Positions 53,633-61,850 of a stretch of DNA of 64,000 bases are shown piece after piece; position 1 is the first letter of the stretch; each line of letters starts with the position of its first letter. Source of the DNA: Clostridium fessum (GTDB lineage: Bacteria > Bacillota > Clostridia > Lachnospirales > Lachnospiraceae); contig NZ_PYLO01000002.1 of assembly GCF_003024715.1 (NCBI RefSeq), positions 744,001-808,000 on the forward strand, written 5' to 3'. The position numbers were made by a program, and so were the translations under genes. The notes beneath the pieces are model-generated. The model was not told the DNA's origin, searched no databases, and worked only from the letters and a program-made list of their open reading frames with translations.

Positions 53633-54478
53633 TTATCGTTCAGGCTCTTTGCGTTTGGGAGAGGGACTGGCAGGCGCAGCTTTTTCTGCGGCCTGTGCCA
53701 GTTTTTCCATGACCGACTCACGCTTCGGAGAGTCGAGCTTATCCAGCTGACTTTTCAGCACTTTGGCAACCTCAACCGCAGTTTCCTCACGGGCTTCTTC
53801 AATGGCTGTATTCAGGAACTCACGATACGGAGCCGTATTACCAGCGGCAAGATCTGCCTTGATTTCTTGGATATGCGCCTGCACATCATCGACCTGATCC
53901 ATATATTCATAGGGGTCGAAGTTCTCTGCAAAACGGTCGAGCTTAAAAGCAAGCTCAGCGATAGGGTCATTGACCACCACCGCCTGTCTGCCGACTTCAA
54001 AAGCCTGCTCCATGACATCCTCATAGAACATTGCCCGCAGTTCCCGGCGCTCCAGCCCGAAGGATTCCAGAATATCCCGGCGGACTTCGAGCATGGACAG
54101 TTCAGGGTTATCAACCTGACCGCCATCAATCTCGTTGTAGTTTTCATCCAACAGGGTGTAGTCGTAACCATCTTCGCAGGTCTGCACCGCAAGGATTCTA
54201 TCCTTTCCGACCTTCCATGCGGCTTCATCGCCCATAATCTCAGGCTCCGGCATATAGCTTGCGCCGTTGCGCTCCATAATTTCTGCAAACTGGCAGATAT
54301 GAAACACATTGTATCCGATCTGCGTATGATACTCGTCAATGAAGGTGCAGGGCTTCACAACCATTTCATCCGGGTAGTGAATCTGCACACAGCTGCCATC
54401 GGGGATATGAAACAAATCCTTATAATGGCTGTCGATAAATCGGATTTCCTTACCATCCGGGTTGTACTCATTTGTCAT
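53633..54478 (-). CDS. ICE accessory protein of unknown function
   Basis: The 281-residue acidic protein starts MTNEYNPDGKEIRFIDSHYKDLFHIPDGSCVQI. It has a mixed alpha/beta N-terminal region, then a long helical part (AEVAKVLKSQLDKLDSPKRESVMEKLAQAAEKAAP) and a basic end. The FIDSHYKDLFHIPDG and QIGYNVFHICQFAEIMER stretches recur in CTn-type elements beside YodL proteins, but I cannot assign a family with confidence. It overlaps the topoisomerase stop by four bases and precedes the YodL gene by 13 bases. Confidence 0.75.
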   Translation of the reverse strand: MTNEYNPDGKEIRFIDSHYKDLFHIPDGSCVQIHYPDEMVVKPCTFIDEYHTQIGYNVFHICQFAEIMERNGASYMPEPEIMGDEAAWKVGKDRILAVQTCEDGYDYTLLDENYNEIDGGQVDNPELSMLEVRRDILESFGLERRELRAMFYEDVMEQAFEVGRQAVVVNDPIAELAFKLDRFAENFDPYEYMDQVDDVQAHIQEIKADLAAGNTAPYREFLNTAIEEAREETAVEVAKVLKSQLDKLDSPKRESVMEKLAQAAEKAAPASPSPKRKEPER

Positions 54479-55170
54479 TTGCGCTTTCCTCCATTTTCAA
54501 ATTCCATACTGAACTTCGTTTTGCCATCATCTGATACCTCCATAAAGACGGTGGCATCAAAGGTGTTGCCCGTTCTTTCGGACTTGCAATTCTTGAGCTT
54601 TACCTTGCCGGAACCAAGCAATTTCTGCGCCGTGGCAGAAGTCATGCTCTTGCCGATGCTCGCAAAGTAGCGATTGTTTTTCCAGAGGGCAAATTTGCAA
54701 GCTCTGTTGGAACAGAAAAATGCCTTGGCTTTGTCCTCTACAGCACTGCCGCAGAGCGGGCATTTGCCGATAGAATTGGCTTCTTTCGACATCATAACCT
54801 CGGAATCACGGATTACTTCATAGTTCTGAATCAGACCGGCAATCACATCTTTGATCTCGTCCATAAAGTCCTCGCTGGCATATTCGCCTTTCTCAATGAG
54901 CAACAATTTTTCTTCCCAATCCGCCGTCATGGATGGGGACTGAATCTGTTCCGGCATGACTGTTACCAGAGCCGTACCCTTGTGGGTCGGAATCAGGTGT
55001 TTGGTTTTCTTATCACCCTTACGCTCCAGAAAACCGATGCGAACCAGCTTCTCAATGATACCGGCACGGGTCGCAGGCGTTCCCAAACCTTTGCGCTCCA
55101 CCTCATCAGGCATTTCGTCCGCACCGGCAGTTTCCATAGCAGAAAGCAGAGTATCCTCTGAAAGCTTTTG
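54475..55170 (-). pseudogene. topB: Topoisomerase III, C-terminal part only
   Basis: The frame contains the end of the topoisomerase IA core (MPDEVERKGLGTPATRAGIIEKLVRIGFL, which follows the active-site domain) and a C-terminal zinc ribbon (CPLCGSAVEDKAKAFFCSNRACKF). An intact ICE topB would be about 700 residues. Here about 480 N-terminal residues, including the catalytic Tyr, are missing. The frame stops at 55171, where the next element begins. The remainder should lie beyond the right edge. Confidence 0.85.
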
Positions 55171-55202
55171 TCAAGGGGGTGCGTGGATATTTTTCATATT
55201 AC

Positions 55203-55400
55203 TTACGCAGATTCTCTCTCTGCTTCTGCCTGAATAATGCGTTTCAACCTGTCCTCCGCAGTCAAACCGCTACTATAGTCAAAAAACACTTTGACTTTAT
55301 AATTTGTTTTGCCTTGCTTAATCACAAAAACTCCATCCGGTTTGTTTTTCTCCGAATGGTTATTTTGGGTGGGTAGTGTACTGTTCACAATATTTGTCAT
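55203..55400 (-). CDS. tnpW: TnpW-like transposon protein
   Basis: The 65-residue protein (MTNIVNSTLPTQNNHSEKNKPDGVFVIKQGKTNYKVKVFF start, LKRIIQAEAERESA end) fits the small TnpW family found at one end of Tn4451-type elements, of unknown role. The start at 55400 is chosen because AAGGAGG lies eight bases upstream. The longer open frame above it is only the translated repeat region. The element end is about 30 bases after the stop. Confidence 0.75.
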   Translation of the reverse strand: MTNIVNSTLPTQNNHSEKNKPDGVFVIKQGKTNYKVKVFFDYSSGLTAEDRLKRIIQAEAERESA

Positions 55401-55420
55401 ACGATATTCCTCCTTAAATG

Positions 55421-55498
55421 AAAAAAGCCCGACAAGGAAAGGTCTGACAACGAAGTTCCGACAACGGACATCAGAAAACCTTTTTTCTTTATCGGGCG
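55421..55498 (-). terminator. Terminator of the replication genes
   Basis: GCCCGA at 55491-55497 (complement) pairs with TCGGGC before a six-T tail at 55421. The TTGTCGG-type repeat lies in the loop. Confidence 0.7.
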
Positions 55499-55537
55499 AT
55501 ACTATCTTTTTACTATTTCCTTTTTCTTTATAATATT

Positions 55538-55643
55538 GGTTGTCATGGTTGTCAGAGAGGGAAAAGTGCCGCAATATCAAGGCTTTCGGGATTTTTACCC
55601 GACAACCAGACCGACAACCGGCTCGACAACCGAAGCGACAACT
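55538..55643 (-). repeat. Iteron-like 12-bp direct repeats
   Basis: CGACAACC (or CGACAACT) occurs at 55600, 55612, 55624 and 55636, an exact 12-base spacing. Two reverse copies GGTTGTCA are at 55538 and 55547, and further copies lie at 55445 and 55459. The array sits just behind the VirE-family gene, as a replication origin would. Confidence 0.75.
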
Positions 55644-55648
55644 GGCTT

Positions 55649-57025
55649 TTATTTTTGCTTCAACCATTCTTCCGGAAGCCCTAACTGTTCCATTTCCTCT
55701 GTCGGGATTTCTTGAAAACCATCCATGCTGTTGTCAGGCTCGTTGTCGTTCCTGATACGCTCCCAGCCTTTTTGTCTGCGGTAAGGCTCTGGAAAATACC
55801 TCGGATTGCTGAACGCCCTCCAGCCTGTGACAGCGTTATTCATAATGTCATTGATCTCTCGCAGTTCCCATTGTTTCGGTTCGTCATAATCATGCCCCAG
55901 TGCTTCTTTGTAAAGCTGTTTGGAGCAGACTATGCTGCCGGAATAGCGTTCCAGATAATCTAAAATCTGTCCTGCCTTTGTGTCCTCCGGCATAAAGTCC
56001 TTTTGGTGGGCTTTCAGATAAGCGTTCATAGCCGGACTGAATCTCAGACGGAAATTGCCGCTTCTGTAAATCTCCATAGCTTCTGCCCACATCTGATTGA
56101 TATACTCTCTGGAAGCCTGTTCATCCGCCAAAATATGAACCTCAGCCCTTTCAGGATAGACCATAACCGGAACGAAGCGGCGGTTGCCTGTTCGGTCAAG
56201 GGGAAGAAAGTCAAGGGTATTAGAAGAACCTCCAAACACACATTGTCGTTTTCTGTCTGCCGGATGTGTTTCATAGGGTATCTTATAGGTTTCCTTTTGT
56301 CGGCTCAGAAAGGACTTGATTTCTTCAATGCTCTTAGCGTTGGCAGTTGCAATCATTTCCGACATTTCAATAATCCAATGCCCCTGCATTTTGCGGTACA
56401 CATTTTCATCATCCAGCTTTTTCAAATCATCAGAGAACCAGTCATCATTGACCGCAAGCAAACGGAAGAAAGAGGACTTTCCGGCTCCCTGACCGCCTAC
56501 AAGACAGAGCATTACCTCAAATTTACACCCCGGCTTAAAGGCTCGTGAGATAGCACCCAACAGAAACAACTTCAATGCTTCATAGGTGTAATCATCTGTA
56601 TCAGAACCGAGAAAGCGGTGCAGACAGAAGCGTATGCGTTCCGTTCCGTCCCATTGCAAGGCATTGAGAAAATCACAGACAGGGTGGTAACGGTTTTCAT
56701 TGGCAATAACCGCAACTGCGTCTATGATTTTCTTCTCTACGGTCAATCCATAGTTTTCTTCAAAATATAGGAGCAGATATTTCACATCCACATCCGTCAA
56801 TGTCGGGCTGTCACGATACCAACCGAGGGGCTTCACAATGTCGATTCTTTCGGTCAGAAGATTTTTTCGGATAGCCCCTTTCAAAAGCGGGTCATATTGC
56901 AGAACACGCTTATAATTTGCGGCAGTATTATAAACCTTACCTTTCTCGCTCTGCTCTAAGCTGTTTCGGATTTCTTCTACTGTGCATGGTTCTGTCTGCT
57001 GACAGTTCTGCAATTCGCTGTTCAA
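55649..57025 (-). CDS. VirE-family (virulence-associated E) helicase-like protein
   Basis: The 458-residue P-loop ATPase has Walker A LVGGQGAGKSSFF near residue 185 and Walker B-like WIIEMSEM. The FGGSSNTLDFLPLDRTGNRRFVPV block is diagnostic of VirE/D5-type replication helicases. It probably unwinds the element's replication origin. The start is TTG at 57025, eleven bases after AAAGGAGG and inside the upstream primase gene (89-base overlap, different frame). Iterons follow its stop. The partner primase supports a replication module. Confidence 0.88.
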   Translation of the reverse strand: MNSELQNCQQTEPCTVEEIRNSLEQSEKGKVYNTAANYKRVLQYDPLLKGAIRKNLLTERIDIVKPLGWYRDSPTLTDVDVKYLLLYFEENYGLTVEKKIIDAVAVIANENRYHPVCDFLNALQWDGTERIRFCLHRFLGSDTDDYTYEALKLFLLGAISRAFKPGCKFEVMLCLVGGQGAGKSSFFRLLAVNDDWFSDDLKKLDDENVYRKMQGHWIIEMSEMIATANAKSIEEIKSFLSRQKETYKIPYETHPADRKRQCVFGGSSNTLDFLPLDRTGNRRFVPVMVYPERAEVHILADEQASREYINQMWAEAMEIYRSGNFRLRFSPAMNAYLKAHQKDFMPEDTKAGQILDYLERYSGSIVCSKQLYKEALGHDYDEPKQWELREINDIMNNAVTGWRAFSNPRYFPEPYRRQKGWERIRNDNEPDNSMDGFQEIPTEEMEQLGLPEEWLKQK

Positions 57026-57575
57026 GTTTTAACACCTCCTTTCTCTGTTCTGCCACAAGTGCTTTTCGTTCCTCCAATGAACCATACAGAAGAATATCAA
57101 GCAGATATTCGATATAGTTCTTCTTATGCAGTGCTTCTGCAAACAGGGGATTCCATTCCTCATCCGGCTGTTTAGGAGCGTATTTCTTTTCCCATTCTCT
57201 AAGAAGATGAAAATAATCCGTCAGCACCTTGTAGCAATGATTTTCTCCTTTTTGATACTTCTGTTCCGGTGTCGGCTCACGAATACGAGGGCGGACACTG
57301 GGCTTTTGTCGCCTGTCATAGTTAAGACCAAAATCTTCAGCAAGTTTGACAGCAGCTTCCCTCAGCCCGATACCGAATAGCTTCGCTGTGAGATCAACAG
57401 CGTCTCCGGTTGCTCCGCAGCCAAAACAGTAATAGCGTTCATCCAGCTTCATACTGGGGGACTTATCTGAGTGAAACGGACAGCACGCCATACCTGTGCG
57501 ACCCACTTTCAAGCCATAGGCTTCTGCGGCTTGTCGGGCAGTAACATTTTCTTTTACAACTTCAAATACATTCAT
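56937..57575 (-). CDS. CHC2 zinc-finger primase-like protein
   Basis: The 212-residue protein begins with a DnaG-type CHC2 zinc finger (MACCPFHSDKSPSMKLDERYYCFGCGATGDAVDL). No Toprim catalytic domain follows; the rest is a helical charged region with coiled-coil character at the end. It may be a primer-loading or DNA-binding partner of the VirE helicase. The start at 57575 follows AAGGAG by six bases. Its 3' end overlaps the VirE gene. Confidence 0.85.
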   Translation of the reverse strand: MNVFEVVKENVTARQAAEAYGLKVGRTGMACCPFHSDKSPSMKLDERYYCFGCGATGDAVDLTAKLFGIGLREAAVKLAEDFGLNYDRRQKPSVRPRIREPTPEQKYQKGENHCYKVLTDYFHLLREWEKKYAPKQPDEEWNPLFAEALHKKNYIEYLLDILLYGSLEERKALVAEQRKEVLKLEQRIAELSADRTMHSRRNPKQLRAERER

Positions 57576-57597
57576 GTGACTCCTTTCCTGAAACGAA

Positions 57598-57727
57598 AAA
57601 AGCACCTGTCATTTTCAAAACGAAAACAGCAAGTGCCTTAGAGTTCCATATTTAATTTTAGGTGCAAAAAAGCAGGAGACCTTTTCAGATTTCCTGCTTA
57701 GCAAAGCTGTGAAGATTTAATTGTGGT
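57598..57727 (-). repeat. Cassette flank repeat A, copy 1
   Basis: About 130 bases shared with 58332-58461. On the minus strand it holds a cassette terminator (GCAGGA/TCCTGC plus T), then the last codons of the Mob gene (ATGGAACTCTAA) and the Mob terminator hairpin (AGCACTTG-type). No Mob gene precedes it here. Confidence 0.88.
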
Positions 57728-57772
57728 TGGGTTGCCAGTTATACAAACTGGAAATTTTCTTTTTAGAATGAA

Positions 57773-58243
57773 TTATTTAATTTCTACAATAGCACCATAT
57801 TTCGTATGCGGAAGATATTGTACCTTTAAATAAGTATTTTTATCAATATACCTTGAAAATACTGTGATTTCGATTTCATCATCTTTAACTTTATCATATA
57901 GAAAAACACTTCTTCTTTCAGAAGATATATCTGCACCACCATGAGATTGTTCAGTTACATATCCTTCTGCATAACTATACTGTTTGTTTATGATGTAAGG
58001 CATATCTAAAACAAAATCTTTCAAATATAAGATTAAAAGAATAGCTACTATAACAAGAATGGTATTAGCCAATCGAAGAAATATTATATCATTTTTTCCA
58101 GTATATTCTTTTTTTATCGCTTCTTTATCAAAAAATATCGAATAGATAAGTTTTCTTTTTTTAATTAGATAGATAATGCAAGCAATTAACGCTATAACAA
58201 ATAATGAAACTCTTATAAACAATCTAAATATAGCAAAATCCAT
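57773..58243 (-). CDS. Cassette gene 1: small membrane protein
   Basis: The 156-residue protein has two hydrophobic helices (FVIALIACIIYLI and IFLRLANTILVIVAILLILYL) and a C-terminal beta-rich part (YAEGYVTEQSHGGADISSERRSVFLYD) likely outside the cell. It is very A+T-rich compared with the backbone genes. AAGGGG precedes the ATG, and a promoter shared with cassettes 2 and 4 lies 37 bases upstream. Homologous repeats flank it. No family is recognised. An immunity or resistance role is only a guess from its form and setting. Confidence 0.8.
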   Translation of the reverse strand: MDFAIFRLFIRVSLFVIALIACIIYLIKKRKLIYSIFFDKEAIKKEYTGKNDIIFLRLANTILVIVAILLILYLKDFVLDMPYIINKQYSYAEGYVTEQSHGGADISSERRSVFLYDKVKDDEIEITVFSRYIDKNTYLKVQYLPHTKYGAIVEIK

Positions 58244-58279
58244 AATATCATCCCCTTAAACTTCAAGTTTGTTGCTTAC

Positions 58280-58308
58280 ATTATACTTCATCAACCTAAA
58301 GAATGGAA
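58280..58308 (-). promoter_or_regulatory. Promoter of cassette gene 1
   Basis: On the minus strand TTCCAT and TATAAT are 17 bases apart. The spacer TCTTTAGGTTGATGAAG is identical in cassette 2 and one base different in cassette 4. Confidence 0.75.
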
Positions 58309-58461
58309 GATTTTTTCTTGCCTCCCAAAGCAAAAGCACCTGTCATTTTCAAAACGAAGACAGCAAGTGTCTTAGAGTTCCACATTCTATTTTGAGTGCA
58401 AAAAAGCAGGAGAACTTTTCAGATTTCCTGCTTAGTAAAGCTGTGAAGATTTAATTGTAGT
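58282..58461 (-). repeat. Cassette flank repeat A, copy 2 with promoter segment
   Basis: 58332-58461 repeats copy 1, including terminator, Mob-gene tail (GTGGAACTCTAA) and Mob terminator. 58282-58331 is the promoter segment also found at 59101-59153. Confidence 0.88.
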
Positions 58462-58516
58462 CAGTTTTTCTTATACCATCCGAAATTTATACTTTAATGT
58501 TCTCTCATAACAAAAA

Positions 58517-59026
58517 TCAATTTTGTCCTCCAACAAAAATACCGTTTGGGGGATTATCCCATATAAAATTATCCTCAGCCACTTCGCTCTCCAATGCAAT
58601 TTCAATTTTATATATCCCCACATTTTGGGCATTTTCATCATCCTGACTATACATATAAAAATTCATACAATACCTTTCCTTCTCTGTCAATATGAGATAC
58701 ATACCATCCAATTCCGTTTTCCTTTTACCATAGTTGCTTTCACTTGATGATGCACAATCGCCCTCAAACCTTTGGATACTGCCCTCAATATAATCGAAAA
58801 AAGCAGAGATTTCAGTGTCTAAATTCTCAATGTTCTTTTTGCTTTCTTCGGAAAATAGAGATTTTAGTTTCTCTGAATCCTGTTGCTTACATGCCTCGAT
58901 AATTTGTTGACACATCTTATCCGTTTCATTTTGTTCAGAGCTAAACCAGTCATTGAAATATTTGTTAGAGCAGCCTGTTAAACCGAGTATAATAATCACA
59001 CTGGAAAGCAACAATACTTTTTTCAT
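58517..59026 (-). CDS. Cassette gene 2: lipoprotein, DUF5104-like
   Basis: The 169-residue protein has a lipoprotein signal peptide (MKKVLLLSSVIIILGLTGC, lipobox LTGC, Cys at residue 19). A mature domain begins with a helical region (KMCQQIIEACKQQDSEKLKSLFSEES) and continues into a beta-rich fold. This pattern resembles DUF5104 and NTF2-like lipoproteins. The start at 59026 follows AAAGGAT. The shared cassette promoter lies at 59102-59130. It is A+T-rich. Binding of an extracellular toxin or ligand is possible but unproven. Confidence 0.8.
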   Translation of the reverse strand: MKKVLLLSSVIIILGLTGCSNKYFNDWFSSEQNETDKMCQQIIEACKQQDSEKLKSLFSEESKKNIENLDTEISAFFDYIEGSIQRFEGDCASSSESNYGKRKTELDGMYLILTEKERYCMNFYMYSQDDENAQNVGIYKIEIALESEVAEDNFIWDNPPNGIFVGGQN

Positions 59027-59100
59027 ATAATTACATCCTTTACTGAATAATTGCAAAATCACTTATTGGATTAAGGTCATTACAAAAAATTTCTTACTAT

Positions 59101-59209
59101 CATTATACTTCATCAACCTAAAGAATGGAAGATATTTTCTTACTCCCTAAAGCAAAAGCACCTGTCATTTTCAAAGTGAAAACAGCAAGTGCTTTAGAGT
59201 TCCATATCC
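59101..59209 (-). repeat. Cassette flank repeat A, copy 3 (at the real Mob gene end)
   Basis: Promoter segment (59101-59153) and Mob terminator plus Mob tail (59154-59209). Here the tail is joined to the intact Mob gene, showing the origin of the copies at 57598 and 58332. The promoter of cassette 2 (TTCCAT, TATAAT, 17 apart) is at 59102-59130. Confidence 0.88.
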
Positions 59210-60426
59210 TGTTTTTTGCTTTTTGCCTGATCCGTCCGGCTGACTTCACGCTCTGCTATTTCTTTCTTTTTGCGGCTCAACTGCTCTATAATGGAACTTT
59301 TAGCTTTCTTCTTGATTTGCTCCGTTCCGGCTTTTTTGACCTCCGGTTTCATCAGCGTGGTTTGGATTTTCTGAATGGTTGATTTCATAGCGTTTGTGAT
59401 TCTGGCAATCACGCCATCCAATCGTTTCACTGCATACTCAACTTCTTTCTTTGAAGCCTTACGCTCAGGGGAGAGAACCCACGCTTTAGACTGCTCCACC
59501 AGCTTAATATCCTCCTTGTGCGTTTCCAGTTTTACAGTATCAGCAACGACCTCAACCGCCTTGTCATAGGCAATATCGGCAACCTCGTCCACCAGAGCTT
59601 CCACATCTTCAATCTTCATCGTGAGTTCTTCCAACTTTTGCTCCTGTGCTGCCAGTTGCTCCTTTTGCTTGAAAAGAATATAGTCCTGTTTTTCCAGATA
59701 AGCACGACCACCATATTCGGGTTCTTCTTCCAGTTGTAAGCCATGCTTTTTCGCCACATCGAACAGCAACACTCGGCAGGCTGAATCGAAAGTCATCTTG
59801 CGGTTATTTTTTCTTCCGACAGGCTTCTCCGGTTCCGGCAGTTCAAATCCCAGTGCTTCCAAAGCCTTTTCCTGTTGTGGGGCAATCTCCCCATATTGAT
59901 TTTCACAGTCGAACACATGACGCTCGTGAATATGAGGGGTGCTTTCATCCAAGTGCAGCGCCCAATTCAGGATATGGACATGAGAGCCGAAACGCTCATT
60001 TACGATTTCCATAAATTCTGTGACAATCTCAATGAGCAGTTCCGGTGGAACATGATTATCAAGTGTTCCAATCTGATAGACCGTTTCCTCTGGACAGGTC
60101 TTTTTGCTTTTGAGCAAATCACCGGTTTCCTTATTCCTTTCAGGGTGTCGGTTCTTCACATTTCTTTCGTTCTGTCCGGTTACAAAATCACGATACCGCT
60201 GACGATAAAAAAGCTGTTCCACATCTTCAAAAGTGGCAGACAGCTCATTTTCCTTATCGGGATTTTTGAAATTGCGGAAGCCATTGTAACAGTCCCAATA
60301 GAGATTTTGTTTGGCTCGTTCTTCGTCAATGTGTTCGCTGTTGGCAATGTCAAAACTGCGGTCATTGTGCTTCGGATTATAAACGCCATTCTTTCCAGCT
60401 CGTCCATTGTGCCTTGTTAATTTCAC
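59194..60426 (-). CDS. Mob-family relaxase of the nested element
   Basis: The 410-residue protein starts with VKLTRHNGRAGKNGVYNPKHNDRSF. It has the relaxase histidine motif HILNWALHLDESTPHIHERHVF at about residues 160-180, followed by a long coiled coil and basic tail. This is the Pre/MobV- or MobA/MobL-like group used by mobilizable transposons; the exact class is uncertain. The start is GTG at 60426, seven bases after AAGGAGG; the overlapping ATG is out of frame. It would nick the hairpin region upstream. A conjugative partner, perhaps the host ICE, would be needed. Confidence 0.88.
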   Translation of the reverse strand: MKLTRHNGRAGKNGVYNPKHNDRSFDIANSEHIDEERAKQNLYWDCYNGFRNFKNPDKENELSATFEDVEQLFYRQRYRDFVTGQNERNVKNRHPERNKETGDLLKSKKTCPEETVYQIGTLDNHVPPELLIEIVTEFMEIVNERFGSHVHILNWALHLDESTPHIHERHVFDCENQYGEIAPQQEKALEALGFELPEPEKPVGRKNNRKMTFDSACRVLLFDVAKKHGLQLEEEPEYGGRAYLEKQDYILFKQKEQLAAQEQKLEELTMKIEDVEALVDEVADIAYDKAVEVVADTVKLETHKEDIKLVEQSKAWVLSPERKASKKEVEYAVKRLDGVIARITNAMKSTIQKIQTTLMKPEVKKAGTEQIKKKAKSSIIEQLSRKKKEIAEREVSRTDQAKSKKQDMEL

Positions 60427-60513
60427 ATGAGTTCCTCCTTTTCTTTTTGATTTCCCCGACAGGGGAGAAGGGCAGCGAAGCTGATTCCTTGCGGCTTTCT
60501 GCGTCAAGTAATA

Positions 60514-60548
60514 CCCAGTACTAAGTGGCGAAACGCCACTTAACTGGG
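60514..60548. other. Candidate oriT hairpin upstream of the Mob gene
   Basis: CCCAGT-act-AAGTGGCG-aaa-CGCCACTT-a-ACTGGG forms a strong imperfect hairpin. It lies in a G+C-rich, non-coding 387-base gap directly upstream of the relaxase gene. Position and form fit a transfer origin. Other short palindromes lie between 60560 and 60640. Confidence 0.5.
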
Positions 60549-60712
60549 CAAGGCTGCCGCCCTTGACCTGCACAGGGGTATTGCATTCCCTGTACCCATG
60601 CACAAAGGGTTGCACCCTCTGTACTCCCGCCCGAACAAACTGACTTCGCCCCGTCTCAAGCTCTGTCAGTTCCTTCGGTTTTGCAAAACAGTCCACCGGA
60701 CTATTTTGCAAA

Positions 60713-60790
60713 AAGAAAAACCGACGCATGATCGCTTTACGCTCAATACATCGGTTTCTTCATCTGACCTTAACGGTCATATTCAGTTGT
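60713..60790 (-). repeat. Cassette flank repeat B, copy 1
   Basis: 78 bases repeated at 61745-61822 with one difference. It holds a terminator hairpin (ACCGATGTAT... pairing with ...ATGCGTCGGT, then T residues) and a second small hairpin ATGACC/GGTCA. It lies just after the stop of cassette gene 3. Confidence 0.9.
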
Positions 60791-60813
60791 GGCGGATTAG
60801 CCAATTTGAAAAA

Positions 60814-61563
60814 TTATTCTGGCACATCTACTGAGTAGCTCAGACAATCGCCTCTTTTATTGCTTTCCAAATCGTTATAATACCACATATACATCGTTCT
60901 ACCATATTCTTCATATTCTATAATTCCATCTGGCTTTTGACCCTCTACTTCTAATGAGTAAATTTCTTTATCATGTGCATAGCCAAAAACGAATCTGGTA
61001 TCTGGATAATTTGGATTTAAGTCTTGTTGAATATCACTTATTGTTAAAGATAAATGGATAAATTTTTTGAAGTCTCCCCCATAAGTGGTATCTGGTGTAG
61101 TGGCAGATGGTGTGGCATTTACAAACGCATATTGTGTACTTTCATTTTCTATCTGTTTTTTGCAGCGTGCAATCACAAAACCTTGAACGGGATCGTTATC
61201 ACTTCCTGCTCGATAGAAAATCGTATCATACTGTTTGCCATTCCATATATGCAATATTTCATCAACATGATTAAGAAAATCTTCTGGAGCTGATAAATCT
61301 TCATGTTCTGCTTTTAAGGGGGAATTCAAAATAGCTTCTTCGATAGAATTATAATATGTAAGTTTAGAATCGTCTTTTCCATTATCTGTCAACTTAAACT
61401 CGATATACTCATTTCCTTTGTTTTCTTCTTCCGGAACATAAGTATAACGACCATTTTCAATATGGTCATCATAATCAACAAACAGTCCAATACATATCAG
61501 CGCTGCAAAAATCAAAAAAACTATTCCTATAACGATTAGCAATATTTTCAAAAATTTTTTCAT
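60814..61563 (-). CDS. Cassette gene 3: membrane-anchored extracellular protein
   Basis: The 249-residue protein has one N-terminal membrane helix (ILLIVIGIVFLIFAALICIGLFV) and an acidic domain of about 215 residues outside the cell (YTYVPEEENKGNEYIEFKLTDNGKDDSKL onward). No catalytic motif or known family is recognised. The start at 61563 follows AAGGTGG. It has its own promoter, TTGAAT (61620-61625) and TATAAT (61597-61602), 17 apart. It is A+T-rich and ends in repeat B. It looks like an independent transcription unit. Confidence 0.8.
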   Translation of the reverse strand: MKKFLKILLIVIGIVFLIFAALICIGLFVDYDDHIENGRYTYVPEEENKGNEYIEFKLTDNGKDDSKLTYYNSIEEAILNSPLKAEHEDLSAPEDFLNHVDEILHIWNGKQYDTIFYRAGSDNDPVQGFVIARCKKQIENESTQYAFVNATPSATTPDTTYGGDFKKFIHLSLTISDIQQDLNPNYPDTRFVFGYAHDKEIYSLEVEGQKPDGIIEYEEYGRTMYMWYYNDLESNKRGDCLSYSVDVPE

Positions 61564-61596
61564 ACAAAAGTCCACCTTCTTGCTTCATTTCAGTAA

Positions 61597-61625
61597 ATTA
61601 TATCATACCGATATGAACAATTCAA
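61597..61625 (-). promoter_or_regulatory. Promoter of cassette gene 3
   Basis: TTGAAT and TATAAT on the minus strand, 17 bases apart. This differs from the promoter shared by cassettes 1, 2 and 4. Confidence 0.75.
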
Positions 61626-61656
61626 TTTACACTCTATCAAGTAGTTTTTTTACTTA

Positions 61657-61716
61657 CCTGTAACGCACATTTCTGCAAAATCCATAGTCCCCGATACTTT
61701 CCTCACGGGTGATATA
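61657..61716 (-). repeat. Cassette flank repeat C, copy 1
   Basis: On the minus strand it encodes the last residues of a lost gene, EESIGDYGFCRNVRYR and a stop. About 57 bases match 62572-62631 with a few differences. Confidence 0.85.
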
Positions 61717-61744
61717 CAGTCGGAATTCTGTCAGCTCATGAAAT

Positions 61745-61822
61745 AAGAAAAACCGACGCATGATCGCTTTACGCTCAATACATCGGTTTCTTCATCTGAC
61801 CTTGACGGTCATATTCAGTTGT
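61745..61822 (-). repeat. Cassette flank repeat B, copy 2
   Basis: It lies just after the stop of cassette gene 4 and serves as its terminator. One base differs from copy 1. Confidence 0.9.
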
Positions 61823-61850
61823 CTAACATCGTACTGTTATAAAATCTATG

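Noticed and set aside
53624-54670. A 348-codon plus-strand frame opposite ICE accessory genes
   Set aside because: Antisense shadow of two coupled genes with good ribosome sites on the other strand.
55597-55645. Evenly spaced repeats considered as a CRISPR array
   Set aside because: Units are 8 bases with 4-base spacing and lie beside replication genes. There are no spacers of CRISPR size and no cas genes anywhere in the window.
60429-60729. N-terminal extension of the Mob relaxase
   Set aside because: It covers the candidate oriT region. AAGGAGG positions the GTG at 60426, where relaxase homology begins.
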